From: Acinetobacter lwoffii
Lineage (GTDB): Bacteria; Pseudomonadota; Gammaproteobacteria; Pseudomonadales; Moraxellaceae
Length of the DNA: 16,733 nucleotides
Assembly: GCF_002321025.1 (NCBI RefSeq)
Contig: NZ_DCLL01000058.1
Coordinates: forward strand, 33,513-50,245
Reading direction: 5' to 3'
Shown: one piece after another, positions 1 through 7,768 of the stretch
Layout: each line of letters opens with the position of its first letter
Numbering within the stretch: the stretch's first letter is position 1
Program-made: the position numbers and the translations under genes
The notes under the pieces: model-generated
The model's input: only the letters and a program-made list of their open reading frames with translations
Databases searched by the model: none
What the model was told of the DNA's origin: nothing

Positions 1-809
1 CCTTTGGCTTCAAAACCGACCGCATCAATGACGGCATCGACTCCACGATAACCCGTGGTATTTTGAATGATAAATTCAGCGGCATCGACTTCATCAAAAT
101 TGACCGGAATCACCCCATAGGTTTGATGTGCGAAACGCAGACGGTAAGGATGGTGATCAACCATAAAAATCTGCTCGGCACCGAGCATCCGCGCGCAGGC
201 AGCAGCCAGCAGACCGACCGGGCCAGCACCATAAATGGCGACACTGGAACCTCGACCGACTTGGGCATTATTCACTGCTTGCCACGCAGTTGGCAGAATA
301 TCGGTCAGGAATAATACTTTTTCATCAGGCAGGGAACCCGGCACCTTAAATGGTCCGACATTGCCTTTGGGAATCCGCACATATTCGGCTTGACCACCCG
401 GTACACCACCATACAGATGGCTAAAGCCAAATAAAGCTGCCCCTGGTGGGATCTGTTTTTTATTGAGAATTGCACCACGGCCGGTATTAGTATTTTCGCA
501 GGCAGCCATGAGTTCATGTTCACAGAAAAAACAGTGACCGCATGCGATTACAAAGGGAATAATCACCCGGTCACCTTTTTTGACTTCAGTTACTTCAGGG
601 CCGACTTCTTCTACAATTCCCATAAATTCATGGCCGAAAATATCACCGTCTTCAGTGGCCGGGATTTTCCCCCGGTATAAATGCAGATCTGAGCCACAGA
701 TGGCGGTGGCTGTCACCCTTAAAATAACGTCATCTGGTTCCTGAATCACTGGATCTGGAACGGATTCAACTCGTACATCCCGAGCACCATGATAGGTAAG
801 AGCACGCAT
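1..809 (-). CDS. Zinc-dependent alcohol dehydrogenase, formaldehyde-dehydrogenase-like (partial, C-terminus outside window)
   Basis: This is an open frame of 269 codons from ATG at 809 that leaves the window at base 1, so about the last third is missing. It belongs to the medium-chain dehydrogenase family. The catalytic zinc ligands are C38, H60 and E61, in CGSDLHLY and GHE contexts. The structural zinc lobe has C90, C93, C96 and C104. A Rossmann GAGPVG motif at 194-199 binds NAD(P). A long insert around residues 108-140, between the zinc lobe and the cofactor domain, resembles the glutathione-independent formaldehyde dehydrogenase-like branch rather than simple alcohol dehydrogenases. The expected reaction is NAD(P)-dependent oxidation of an alcohol or aldehyde in the cytoplasm; the true substrate cannot be read from sequence. 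A GAGG ribosome site lies 8-9 bases before the ATG. The family call is firm, the substrate is open. Confidence 0.9.
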   Translation of the reverse strand, partial: MRALTYHGARDVRVESVPDPVIQEPDDVILRVTATAICGSDLHLYRGKIPATEDGDIFGHEFMGIVEEVGPEVTEVKKGDRVIIPFVIACGHCFFCEHELMAACENTNTGRGAILNKKQIPPGAALFGFSHLYGGVPGGQAEYVRIPKGNVGPFKVPGSLPDEKVLFLTDILPTAWQAVNNAQVGRGSSVAIYGAGPVGLLAAACARMLGAEQIFMVDHHPYRLRFAHQTYGVIPVNFDEVDAAEFIIQNTTGYRGVDAVIDAVGFEAK

Positions 810-834
810 GCGGATTTCCTCTCTTTAGTTCAAC

Positions 835-863
835 ATTAAACAGACTCGTAGCAAGGCTGCCAA
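835..863 (-). promoter_or_regulatory. Predicted sigma-70 promoter of the dehydrogenase gene
   Basis: Read on the minus strand there is a -35 box TTGGCA (858-863), a 17-base spacer and a -10 box TTTAAT (835-840). This places a start about 20 bases before the dehydrogenase ATG, leaving just enough leader for its ribosome site. It was identified by eye only. Confidence 0.55.
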
Positions 864-1090
864 AAATTAAAAAACACTTGTATTAGAGCCTTAGGATGAA
901 ACAGCACGCTGTAAATTAATGTATAAAATAAGACATCCAACTGTTTAAAAAATAAACTTATATAGGGTTTGCGTAATTCATGACCCCATGTGTTGAATGC
1001 GTAGAAAAGAACAGAATTAAAGAACAATCTAGAACTAGATAAAAAATACAGGGGGGTGAAAATGGAAGATAAAACATTAAAAATAATGAA
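864..1090. other. AT-rich intergenic stretch, nothing recognised
   Basis: This lies between the dehydrogenase promoter and the yheS terminator. A 90-codon minus-strand frame crosses it, but it is low-complexity Phe/Leu/Ser made by A-runs and begins inside the terminator hairpin. A plus-strand ATG near 1061 follows a G-rich run, but its frame runs into antisense of yheS. I see no convincing gene or RNA. Confidence 0.5.
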
Positions 1091-1126
1091 TAAAAAAGAG
1101 ATGAACAACGTTGGTTATTCATCTCT
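1091..1126 (-). terminator. Intrinsic terminator of yheS
   Basis: The inverted repeat AGAGATGAA (1097-1105) / TTCATCTCT (1118-1126) forms a 9-bp stem. On the minus strand it is followed directly by a run of six T (complement of 1092-1097). It lies about 25 bases downstream of the yheS stop codon. Confidence 0.8.
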
Positions 1127-1151
1127 TATCTTGAATCTTACTAAAAGGGGT

Positions 1152-3083
1152 TTAGAACGACTGTTCCAGATTTTCCAGTTCCATCATCAGTTCCAGCATC
1201 TGTTCTTCGGCTGTTTCCAGTTTGGCTTTTAGCTCGGTTTGCTCATTCATTAGTTTCAGCAAATCATTTTTACGTGATGCTTCGTATAAAGCACTGTCAC
1301 CTAGCAGGGTTTCAATTTCAGCCAGTCGTGGCTGCAGTTTGGCCATCTGTGCTTCGCATTTTTCAATATTCTTGCGAATCGGACGACTTAGTTCACGCTG
1401 GCGAGCAGCTTCTTTACGTTGTGCTTCCTTGTCCAGTTTGGAAATGGTCGGTTTGACTTCGACTTGGGATTTCACCGGTTCTGCTGGCTTCTGTCCATTT
1501 TTGATCATTTCAATACGGGCTTGGCGTAACCAGTCAGCATAGGCAGTGAGATCACCATCAAACTCACGGCATTGACCATTATGTACCAGTAGCAGTTCAT
1601 CACAGACGCTGGCAATCAGCTGACGTTCATGCGAAACCAGAACTACGGCACCCTGGAAATCTTGCAAGGCCATAGTCAGTGCATGACGCATATCCAGGTC
1701 TAAATGGTTGGTCGGCTCATCCAGAATCAGTACATTCGGACGCTGCCAAACAATCAGCGCCAGGGCCAAACGTGCACGTTCACCACCCGAAAAACTTTCA
1801 CTCGGCGTATCCATACGTTCGCCGCTAAAACCAAAGCTGCCTAAAAATGAACGTAGACTGGCTTCATTGATTTTTTTATCGGCAATACGTGCCAGCTGTA
1901 ACATCGGGCTGGCATTGCCATCCAATGCATCCATCTGATGCTGGGCAAAATAACCAATATTCAATAGTTCTGAATCTTTACGCAGACCTTGAATCAGTTT
2001 CAGGTCACCGACCAGCGATTTAATCAGTGTGGATTTACCAGCACCATTCATCCCGAGTAAACCGATCCGGCTGTTTGGCGTGATCTGTAAATTTACATTG
2101 GTCACAATCAGCTTGTCGCCATAACCAATATCGGCATGTTCCAGTTGCAATAACGGTGAACTCATTTTGGTCGGTTCACGGAAACTGAAAGTAAATGGTG
2201 TATCGACATGCGCAGCAGACAGTTCCTGCATGCGTTCCAGCTGTTTAATCCGGCTTTGAGCCTGTTTGGCTTTGGTCGCTTGCGCTTTAAAACGGTCAAT
2301 ATATTTTTGCAGATGCGCGCGGGTTTCCAGCTGCTTTTCATACGCCTGTTGCTGCTGCGCCAGACGTTCACTGCGGGTACGCTCGAAAGTCGAGTAGTTG
2401 CCGGTATATAAAGTCAGTTCCTGATTTTCGATATGTAAAATATGATCGGTGATCGCATCGAGGAAGTCTCGGTCATGTGAAATCAGCACCAGCGTACCTT
2501 CATAAGCCTTGAGCCAGTCTTCGAGCCAGAGAATCGCATCCAAGTCCAGATGGTTGGTCGGTTCATCGAGGAGCAGTAAGTCTGAGCGGCTCATCAGGGT
2601 ACGTGCCAGATTCAGACGCATACGCCAGCCACCGGAAAAACTTGAAACATCCAGTTGTGATTGATGTTCAAAGAAGCCCAGACCCGCCATCAATTGCGAG
2701 GCTTTGGCAGGAGCTGAATAACCTGAAATTTCATCAAAACGGCCATATAAATGCCCTAGTTCTGCATCATCCAGTTGATCTGGCTGCTCAAGTTTCTGCT
2801 GAATCTCCCAGTATTCTTCATCACCTGATAATACGAAATCAATGGCTTTCATATTCAGCGCTTTAATTTCCTGAGCCATATGCGCCACGGTCCACACCGC
2901 AGGACGGGTCAATGAACCCGTATCTGACTCCATGCCGCCCAGCAAGGCTGAAAACAGGGTTGATTTCCCGGCACCATTGACACCGGTTAGGCCAATTTTC
3001 CATCCTGGGTGTAACTGCATCGACGCTTTTTGAAATAAAACACGTCCACCGCGACGTATAGATAACTGGTCTAACTGAATCAT
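1152..3083 (-). CDS. yheS: ABC-F family ATPase YheS
   Basis: This 643-residue cytoplasmic ABC-F protein carries two ATP-binding cassettes on one chain and no membrane segments. ABC-F proteins of this kind bind the ribosome near the tRNA exit site and act on translation rather than transport. Cassette 1 has Walker A GVNGAGKST (34-42), signature FSGGWRM (149-155), Walker B ending LLLLDEP (169-175) and an H-loop histidine at about 203. The linker (about 230-300) is rich in basic and Gln residues, as in the ABC-F tRNA-interaction motif. Cassette 2 has Walker A at 344-352, FSGGERA at 431-437, Walker B at about 452-457 and a histidine at 485. Residues 545-640 form a charged C-terminal coiled coil. 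Length, the FSGGWRMRLNLA motif and the tail match YheS (about 637 residues in E. coli) better than EttA or Uup. It is a monocistronic unit with its own terminator. Confidence 0.93.
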   Translation of the reverse strand: MIQLDQLSIRRGGRVLFQKASMQLHPGWKIGLTGVNGAGKSTLFSALLGGMESDTGSLTRPAVWTVAHMAQEIKALNMKAIDFVLSGDEEYWEIQQKLEQPDQLDDAELGHLYGRFDEISGYSAPAKASQLMAGLGFFEHQSQLDVSSFSGGWRMRLNLARTLMSRSDLLLLDEPTNHLDLDAILWLEDWLKAYEGTLVLISHDRDFLDAITDHILHIENQELTLYTGNYSTFERTRSERLAQQQQAYEKQLETRAHLQKYIDRFKAQATKAKQAQSRIKQLERMQELSAAHVDTPFTFSFREPTKMSSPLLQLEHADIGYGDKLIVTNVNLQITPNSRIGLLGMNGAGKSTLIKSLVGDLKLIQGLRKDSELLNIGYFAQHQMDALDGNASPMLQLARIADKKINEASLRSFLGSFGFSGERMDTPSESFSGGERARLALALIVWQRPNVLILDEPTNHLDLDMRHALTMALQDFQGAVVLVSHERQLIASVCDELLLVHNGQCREFDGDLTAYADWLRQARIEMIKNGQKPAEPVKSQVEVKPTISKLDKEAQRKEAARQRELSRPIRKNIEKCEAQMAKLQPRLAEIETLLGDSALYEASRKNDLLKLMNEQTELKAKLETAEEQMLELMMELENLEQSF

Positions 3084-3218
3084 TGAGAAATCAAAGCTAA
3101 GAAATAAGATGCGCCTATTCTAAAGGAAAGCCCTGTGAAAATGAAAAATCTTACCGGTTTTGCTGAAATGATTGTGCTTTTCATCTCTGTCAATTCATCT
3201 GGGATAGACGCATAAGTT

Positions 3219-3259
3219 GAGTAAAAGCTCTATTTTATGCATGAACAGTGGTTTATAGT
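3219..3259 (+). promoter_or_regulatory. Predicted promoter with dyad element, first AdeT-like gene
   Basis: A near-palindromic element GAGTAAAAGCTC (3219-3230) is followed by TATTTT at the -35 position (3231-3236), a 17-base spacer and a -10 box TATAGT (3254-3259). The same element with the same spacing stands before the second paralog at 4466-4506. The poor -35 next to a conserved dyad suggests an activator-dependent or otherwise regulated promoter; that is inference. Confidence 0.4.
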
Positions 3260-3300
3260 TCAGGCTGATGGAGCAAAAAATATCATAGAGTCAAATAAAA

Positions 3301-4305
3301 ATGAAAAAGGGATGTTTAATTTTATCGGCACTGGGCATTTTGGTGTCGACTTCAACTCAAGCCAGAGTGAATGTCTGTGTTTTTGATTTACTGGGGAAAT
3401 CTGGTGAGTCTTACAAACTGCTGGAGGAATGGGCGCTGGCAGCAAAAGGCTGGGGTGCCGAAATTCAGCTAAGCGCTTATCAGGATGAAGCCAAGGTCGA
3501 TCAGGACGTCAAAGCCGGAAAATGTGATGCCTTCTATATGACCTCAATGCGTGCCCGGGCTTATAACAAATTTGCTGGATCGATTGATGCAATTGGCGGC
3601 GTGCCGAATAATGACATTGCCATGAAAGCCATCAGCTATGTACTGGATAAACGCAATAGCAAACGCCTGATCACCCAGATTGGCAAAGAAAAATTCGAAG
3701 TGGCGGGTATTGGTCAGATTGGCCCAGCCTATATTTTTGTTCGTGATCGTACTCTAAATAAACTGGAACAGGTCAAAGGCAAGAAATTTGCCGTGCTGCA
3801 TTATGACTATGCGCAAAAAATCATGGTCGACCGGATTGAAGCAGTACCGGTCATGTCGGAAATTTCCAATTTTATTCGCAAGTTTAATCAGGGCGAAGTG
3901 GATATTGTCGCTGCACCGGCTTATGCATTTAAACCGCTGGAATTACAGAAAGGACTAGGCCGTCAAGGCGCAATGATTAATTTTCCGGTGATTAATGTCA
4001 CTGCTGATCTGATTATTCGTCAGGAAAAGTTTCCGGCAAGCTTTGCCGCACAATCCCGAAACTGGTTTGTGAAACAGTTACCGCGCAGCTTTGCCATGGT
4101 CAAGCGCATGGAAGCTGAGATTCCAAGCAAATATATTCTGAATCTAAGCCGTGAAGATCGTGTGGCCTACCAAAAGATTCTGCGTGATGGGCGGATCGAT
4201 TTAACCAAACAGGGGATTTATGATCAGGGCATGATGAACGTATTGAAACGCGCGCGTTGTACGGTAGAAAGAACCAATTTTGAATGTTCGATTGGTGGCG
4301 AATAA
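3301..4305 (+). CDS. AdeT-like putative solute-binding periplasmic protein, paralog 1
   Basis: This 334-residue exported protein has a signal peptide over residues 1-21, with likely cleavage after Thr-Gln-Ala. The mature part begins VNVCVFDLLGKSGES. It belongs to the family annotated in Acinetobacter as AdeT or putative solute-binding protein (AdeT1_2 in Pfam, by recall). The name came from an aminoglycoside-efflux proposal, but the protein is not an RND pump: it has no transmembrane segments beyond the signal and looks like a periplasmic binding protein of TRAP type. Cysteines at 26, 75, 320 and 329 recur in all three paralogs and could form two disulfides. Its ribosome site is weak. No transporter membrane gene lies next to it, so its partner is unknown. 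The family call is good; the ligand cannot be named. Confidence 0.85.
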   Translation: MKKGCLILSALGILVSTSTQARVNVCVFDLLGKSGESYKLLEEWALAAKGWGAEIQLSAYQDEAKVDQDVKAGKCDAFYMTSMRARAYNKFAGSIDAIGGVPNNDIAMKAISYVLDKRNSKRLITQIGKEKFEVAGIGQIGPAYIFVRDRTLNKLEQVKGKKFAVLHYDYAQKIMVDRIEAVPVMSEISNFIRKFNQGEVDIVAAPAYAFKPLELQKGLGRQGAMINFPVINVTADLIIRQEKFPASFAAQSRNWFVKQLPRSFAMVKRMEAEIPSKYILNLSREDRVAYQKILRDGRIDLTKQGIYDQGMMNVLKRARCTVERTNFECSIGGE

Positions 4306-4465
4306 ATCTGAAATCATGTATATCTTTGTAACTATATCTGGGTAAATGTAATTATAAGAAAGCAGTTTTAAATATTAAGATATTGATATTTAAATATATA
4401 TTTAAAAATAACTTAGGCAACTATTGCTGATTTATCTTTATAGGCCAAAATGCCGGTTTTAAATG

Positions 4466-4506
4466 GAGTAAATGCTCTATTTTTTTTAATTAAACTTGCT
4501 TAATAT
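4466..4506 (+). promoter_or_regulatory. Predicted promoter with dyad element, second AdeT-like gene
   Basis: GAGTAAATGCTC (4466-4477) is followed by TATTTT (4478-4483), 17 bases, then TAATAT (4501-4506). It differs by a single base from the element before paralog 1 and has identical spacing to the -10. The rest of the 254-base gap before this gene is AT-rich and contains an AT-only dyad (4367-4375 with 4386-4394) but no clear terminator after paralog 1. Confidence 0.45.
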
Positions 4507-4559
4507 TTGTCCCGTGTACGGACACTCAGCGAATAACAAGATTTCAAAGGATAACTACA

Positions 4560-5570
4560 ATGAAAAAAACACTCTTATCATTGGCTGCATTCTCTGCATT
4601 TGGTTTTGCAAGTGCGGCGCATGCAGAAAAAGTCGATATCTGTGTGTTTGACTTACTGGGTAAATCCGGTGAGTCTTTCCAGATGGCACAAGAATGGGCA
4701 CTGGCTGCAAAAGGCTGGGGCGCAGAAATTAATCTGATTGCCCGTCAGGATGAAGCGGTTGCCGACAATGACTTCAAGGCCGGTAAATGTGATGGCGTGT
4801 TTATGACCGCCATGCGTGCCCGTCAATACAATAAATTTGCCGGTTCTATTGATGCACTGGGTGGTGCACCAAGTAATGCTATTGCCCAGCGTGCGATCAG
4901 TTTTGCTCTCGACAAACGTAATGCAGGCAAAATGGTGACCAATATGGGCGGCAAAAAATATGAAATTGCCGGTATTTCTCCGCTGGGTTCGGCATTTATT
5001 TTCGTCCGTGACAAGAATATCAATTCGATTGAAAAAGCCGCAGGGAAGAAATTCGCCGTACTCGGCTATGACGATGCCCAGAAAATCATGGTACAGCGCG
5101 TCGGTGCACAGGCCGTCATTTCCGATGTGTCCAACTTTGTGGCCAAATTTAACAATGGTCAGGTGGATATGGTGGGTGCGCCTGCCTATGCCTACAAGCC
5201 ATTAGAAATCTATAAAGGTCTGGGTAATAACGGCGCGATGTTTAATTTCCCGGTGCTGCATGTGACGTCTGATTTTGTGATTCGTCCAGAAAAATTCCCC
5301 GCAGGTTTTGGACAGAAATCGCGTGACTGGTTTATCAAAAACCTGCCAAAGAGCATGGCCATGATCAAACGTCTGGAAGCCGGTATTCCGTCGAAATATA
5401 AAATGAACCTGAACGTTGAAGATAAAACCAAGTATCAGAAAATGTTACGTGATGGCCGGATGGACATGACCAAACGTGGAATCTATGATGCCAGCATGAT
5501 GTCAGTATTAAAACGTGCCCGTTGTTCTGTCGATAAGGCCAACTTTGAATGTTCAATGGCTGGCGAATAA
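4560..5570 (+). CDS. AdeT-like putative solute-binding periplasmic protein, paralog 2
   Basis: This 336-residue protein has a textbook signal peptide ending Ala-His-Ala at residue 22, then EKVDICVFDLLGKSGES. By eye it is the closest relative of the preceding gene, with long shared blocks such as EWALAAKGWGAEI, DYAQKIMV/DDAQKIMV and the C-terminal LKRARC...NFEC. It shares the four conserved cysteines. The start is set by the AAAGGA ribosome site 8 bases upstream. It probably has the same role as its neighbours: a soluble periplasmic binding protein of unknown ligand, from the family named AdeT after an efflux hypothesis. It has its own predicted promoter with the shared dyad and a strong terminator behind it, so it is probably expressed as a single gene. 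Confidence 0.87.
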   Translation: MKKTLLSLAAFSAFGFASAAHAEKVDICVFDLLGKSGESFQMAQEWALAAKGWGAEINLIARQDEAVADNDFKAGKCDGVFMTAMRARQYNKFAGSIDALGGAPSNAIAQRAISFALDKRNAGKMVTNMGGKKYEIAGISPLGSAFIFVRDKNINSIEKAAGKKFAVLGYDDAQKIMVQRVGAQAVISDVSNFVAKFNNGQVDMVGAPAYAYKPLEIYKGLGNNGAMFNFPVLHVTSDFVIRPEKFPAGFGQKSRDWFIKNLPKSMAMIKRLEAGIPSKYKMNLNVEDKTKYQKMLRDGRMDMTKRGIYDASMMSVLKRARCSVDKANFECSMAGE

Positions 5571-5585
5571 TCTGATTTTTAAAGC

Positions 5586-5615
5586 AAAAAGCTTAGAGTG
5601 ATCTAGGCTTTTTTT
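5586..5615 (+). terminator. Intrinsic terminator after AdeT-like paralog 2
   Basis: AAAAAGCTTAGA (5586-5597) pairs with TCTAGGCTTTTT (5602-5613), a 12-bp stem with one G-U pair and a GTGA loop. It ends in seven T. It starts 15 bases after the stop codon. Confidence 0.85.
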
Positions 5616-5761
5616 ATGGCTGAACCAGGTCAGATCTGCCATTGTGCAGCAAATAAAATAGCTTAAGCTTAATCTAAATATTAAATTCGAATGTTTCATA
5701 TAAAAAACAATCACATGTGACTAAAACTTCAATAACAAAAACAAGCGATAAGGAAATGAAG

Positions 5762-6772
5762 ATGATGCATAGAGGATGGAAAGTACTGGCATTGGCTACA
5801 GCGACACTGGCTGTTTCAGGTCTGGCGCAAGCCAAACAGGTGATTTGCGTATTTGATCTGGTCGGTAAAAACGGTGATGTCTATAGTGTGATGAAAGACT
5901 ATCAGTTGGCGGCCAAAAACTGGGGGGCAGATGTCGAATTGCGGGTGAATACTAATGAAGCCGTGGTCGCAGAAGATTTTAAAGCCGGGAAATGTGACGG
6001 CATTAGTGTGACTGGAATGCGTGGCCGTCAATTTAACAAGTTTACCGGTTCTCTGGATGCAATCGGGGCTATCACCGATCTGAATCTGGCGGTTAAAGTC
6101 ATGCAGGGCCTGGCCAGTCCCACCTTCGCCAAACAAATGCTGCAAGGTAAATATGAAATTGTTGGAGTGATTCCGGTAGGTGATGCTTTTCTGTTAGTGA
6201 ACGACCGCAGTATCAATACTGTTGCCAAAGCAGCCGGTAAAAAAATTGCGGTACTAAGCCATGACGAAGCACAAAAAATCATGGTACAGCAGGTTGGTGC
6301 ACAAGCAGTGAGTGCCGAAATCAGCAATTTTGCCAGTATGTTTAACAATGGTCAGGTGGATATTATCGGTGCACCAGCTGCAGCATTTAAGCCTTTAGAA
6401 TTACATAAAGGGTTGGGTAGTAAAGGTGCGATTGTGAATTATCCGGTATTGCAGGTTACAGGTAATATTATTATCCGTCCTGATAAATTCCCGGCAGGAT
6501 ATGGACAAAAATCACGTGAATGGGTCAAGAGCCAGTTACCACGTGCCTTTGGTATTTTGGGTAAAATGAAAGCGGATATTCCTTCGAAATACTGGATGGA
6601 TATTCCTGCGGCAGATAAACCAGGTTATCAGAAAATGATGCGGGATTCCCGAATTGACCTGACCAAACGCGGCGTTTATGACAAACGCATGATGAAATTG
6701 CTGTGGCAATTCCGTTGCAAACAGAATCCGACAAATTTTGAATGTGCCTTACAGGATGAGAACTACAAATAA
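5762..6772 (+). CDS. AdeT-like putative solute-binding periplasmic protein, paralog 3
   Basis: The frame is open from GTG at 5717, but I place the start at ATG 5762. An AAGGA ribosome site at 5750-5754 lies 7 bases before it, and from there the protein begins with a compact signal peptide (MMHRGWKV, hydrophobic stretch, cleavage after Leu-Ala-Gln-Ala). ATG 5756 and ATG 5765 are alternatives. The mature protein starts KQVICVFDLVGKNGD, keeps the family layout and the four cysteines, and ends LLWQFRCKQNPTNFECALQDENYK. It is clearly more diverged from paralogs 1 and 2 than they are from each other (KNGD for KSGE, QLAAKNWGAD for WALAAKGWGAE). The dyad found before the other two was not seen upstream, so regulation may differ. 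The ligand is unknown. Confidence 0.83.
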   Translation: MMHRGWKVLALATATLAVSGLAQAKQVICVFDLVGKNGDVYSVMKDYQLAAKNWGADVELRVNTNEAVVAEDFKAGKCDGISVTGMRGRQFNKFTGSLDAIGAITDLNLAVKVMQGLASPTFAKQMLQGKYEIVGVIPVGDAFLLVNDRSINTVAKAAGKKIAVLSHDEAQKIMVQQVGAQAVSAEISNFASMFNNGQVDIIGAPAAAFKPLELHKGLGSKGAIVNYPVLQVTGNIIIRPDKFPAGYGQKSREWVKSQLPRAFGILGKMKADIPSKYWMDIPAADKPGYQKMMRDSRIDLTKRGVYDKRMMKLLWQFRCKQNPTNFECALQDENYK

Positions 6773-6816
6773 TCCTGATAAAATTACTCTGATTTGACTT
6801 TTAATCTGTAGAGACT

Positions 6817-6862
6817 GACCATATATTGAGTGTGCTATACTTAAATATGGTCTTTTCTTTTT
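6817..6862 (+). terminator. Likely terminator of AdeT-like paralog 3, overlapping the erpA promoter
   Basis: GACCATAT (6817-6824) pairs with ATATGGTC (6845-6852). The 20-base interior can extend the stem through AGTGT/ATACT pairing. A T-rich tract TTTTCTTTTT follows. It begins 45 bases after the stop. The predicted erpA -10 box sits inside the hairpin, so the same bases may serve both purposes. Confidence 0.5.
6833..6841 (+). promoter_or_regulatory. Extended -10 promoter of erpA
   Basis: TGC directly before TATACT (6836-6841) fits the TGn extended -10 form. No good -35 lies 15-17 bases upstream, which is normal for that class. A start near 6848 would give a leader of about 45 bases. No IscR site could be assigned with confidence. 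Confidence 0.5.
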
Positions 6863-6893
6863 AAAGACATTCCATTCAACAGAGGAATCCGCC

Positions 6894-7229
6894 ATGAATG
6901 CCCAAGCGCTTGTGCTCACCGACAATGCCGCAAATAAAGTACGCCAGTTGCGTGACAGTGAAGGTAACCAAGACTTAATGCTCCGTGTCTATGTGACCGG
7001 TGGCGGCTGTTCAGGTTTCTCTTATGGCTTTAACTTTGCAGAAAGCCAGAATGAAGATGATGCAGAATTCGCCAATGGCGATGTTAAAGTCCTGGTCGAT
7101 TCACTGAGTTATCAGTATCTGGTTGGTTCGGTAGTAGATTATTTAGAAGGTCTGGAAGGCTCACGTTTCGTGGTACAAAACCCGAATGCGACCACGACCT
7201 GTGGTTGTGGATCTTCATTCTCGATCTAA
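6894..7229 (+). CDS. erpA: Iron-sulfur cluster insertion protein ErpA
   Basis: This 111-residue A-type Fe-S carrier receives clusters from the scaffold and delivers them to apo-enzymes, including isoprenoid-synthesis proteins. The three cluster-ligand cysteines are all present: C39 in GGGCSGF, and C103 and C105 in the C-terminal TCGCGSSF motif. Length and the NPNATTTCGCGSSFSI ending fit ErpA better than IscA or SufA. An AGAGGA ribosome site 7 bases before ATG fixes the start. It is a single-gene unit, not inside an isc operon, with an extended -10 promoter before it and a very strong terminator behind it. Confidence 0.95.
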   Translation: MNAQALVLTDNAANKVRQLRDSEGNQDLMLRVYVTGGGCSGFSYGFNFAESQNEDDAEFANGDVKVLVDSLSYQYLVGSVVDYLEGLEGSRFVVQNPNATTTCGCGSSFSI

Positions 7230-7230
7230 A

Positions 7231-7279
7231 TCCATGCATAAAAAAAGTCCTCTCAATGAGGACTTTTTTTATGCATGGA
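7231..7279. terminator. Bidirectional terminator between erpA and the converging small gene
   Basis: This is a perfect 22-bp inverted repeat (7231-7252 with 7258-7279) around the loop TCAAT. Its GC-rich core GTCCTC/GAGGAC is flanked by seven A on one side and seven T on the other, so it gives a hairpin with a U-run in both directions. It fills almost the whole gap between the two converging stop codons. Confidence 0.93.
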
Positions 7280-7285
7280 AAAAGT

Positions 7286-7651
7286 TTAGCTATCCAGTTT
7301 TACCGCTTCAAGCAGGTCAAAGATCACGCTGGTGACATCCTGACTCAACTCGCGGTTATTAAAAATTTCATAGGCGCTAATGGTAATGTCGGTATCACTT
7401 GGTAACAGACGCTGTTCTTCTTCGATCAGGTCATTAATCGGCAATAAGGTCTGTTTGATTTCCAAATGCAGAATATCTTTATATTCCAGATTTTCATCGT
7501 CGAGTTCAATCAGTTGTTCATTGAAATAAGGCAGCAAAATCGAATGAAGATAGGGTTGGATGTCCTCGATATCAAAGATCTCGATATCACGGGTTTCATC
7601 AATCGTACTAATGTGGTCATTTACTTCAATTAAAATATGGTAGTAACTCAC
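7286..7651 (-). CDS. Small acidic protein of unknown function
   Basis: I do not recognise this 121-residue protein. The frame could start upstream at 7687, but a GGAG ribosome site lies 6 bases before GTG at 7651, giving MSYYHILIEVNDHISTID. The protein is strongly acidic, with runs such as EIFDIEDIQ, ELDDENLEYKD and IEEEQ, and few basic residues. It has no signal peptide, membrane segment or cysteine, so it is probably a small cytoplasmic protein. The alternating hydrophobic pattern at the N-terminus suggests a beta strand and the rest looks helical. It ends against the hairpin shared with erpA. Real-gene support comes from good codon structure, a sensible ribosome site and a dedicated terminator. 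Confidence 0.75.
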   Translation of the reverse strand: MSYYHILIEVNDHISTIDETRDIEIFDIEDIQPYLHSILLPYFNEQLIELDDENLEYKDILHLEIKQTLLPINDLIEEEQRLLPSDTDITISAYEIFNNRELSQDVTSVIFDLLEAVKLDS

Positions 7652-7768
7652 ACGAATCTCCAAAGATGGCCTAAACAATGTAGCCAATCACAATAACATG
7701 AAATCAGAATAGAGTGTTTTTTATAATACTTATACACTTAAATTAATTAAGGAATTCAAGCTGATCAC

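Noticed and set aside
836..1108. 90-codon minus-strand frame, Phe/Leu/Ser-rich
   Set aside because: It begins inside the yheS terminator hairpin, has no ribosome site, and its composition follows from A-runs on the other strand. It ends inside the dehydrogenase promoter region.
1061..1240. Plus-strand ATG after a GGGGGG run, possible small gene
   Set aside because: The frame crosses the yheS terminator and continues only as antisense of yheS coding sequence; no sign of a real protein.
4367..4394. AT-only dyad after AdeT-like paralog 1 as a terminator
   Set aside because: There is no GC in the stem and no U-run behind it; AT-rich DNA yields such pairs by chance.
5717..5761. Upstream GTG start for AdeT-like paralog 3
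   Set aside because: It would put 15 polar residues before the signal peptide. The AAGGA site at 5750-5754 favours ATG 5762.
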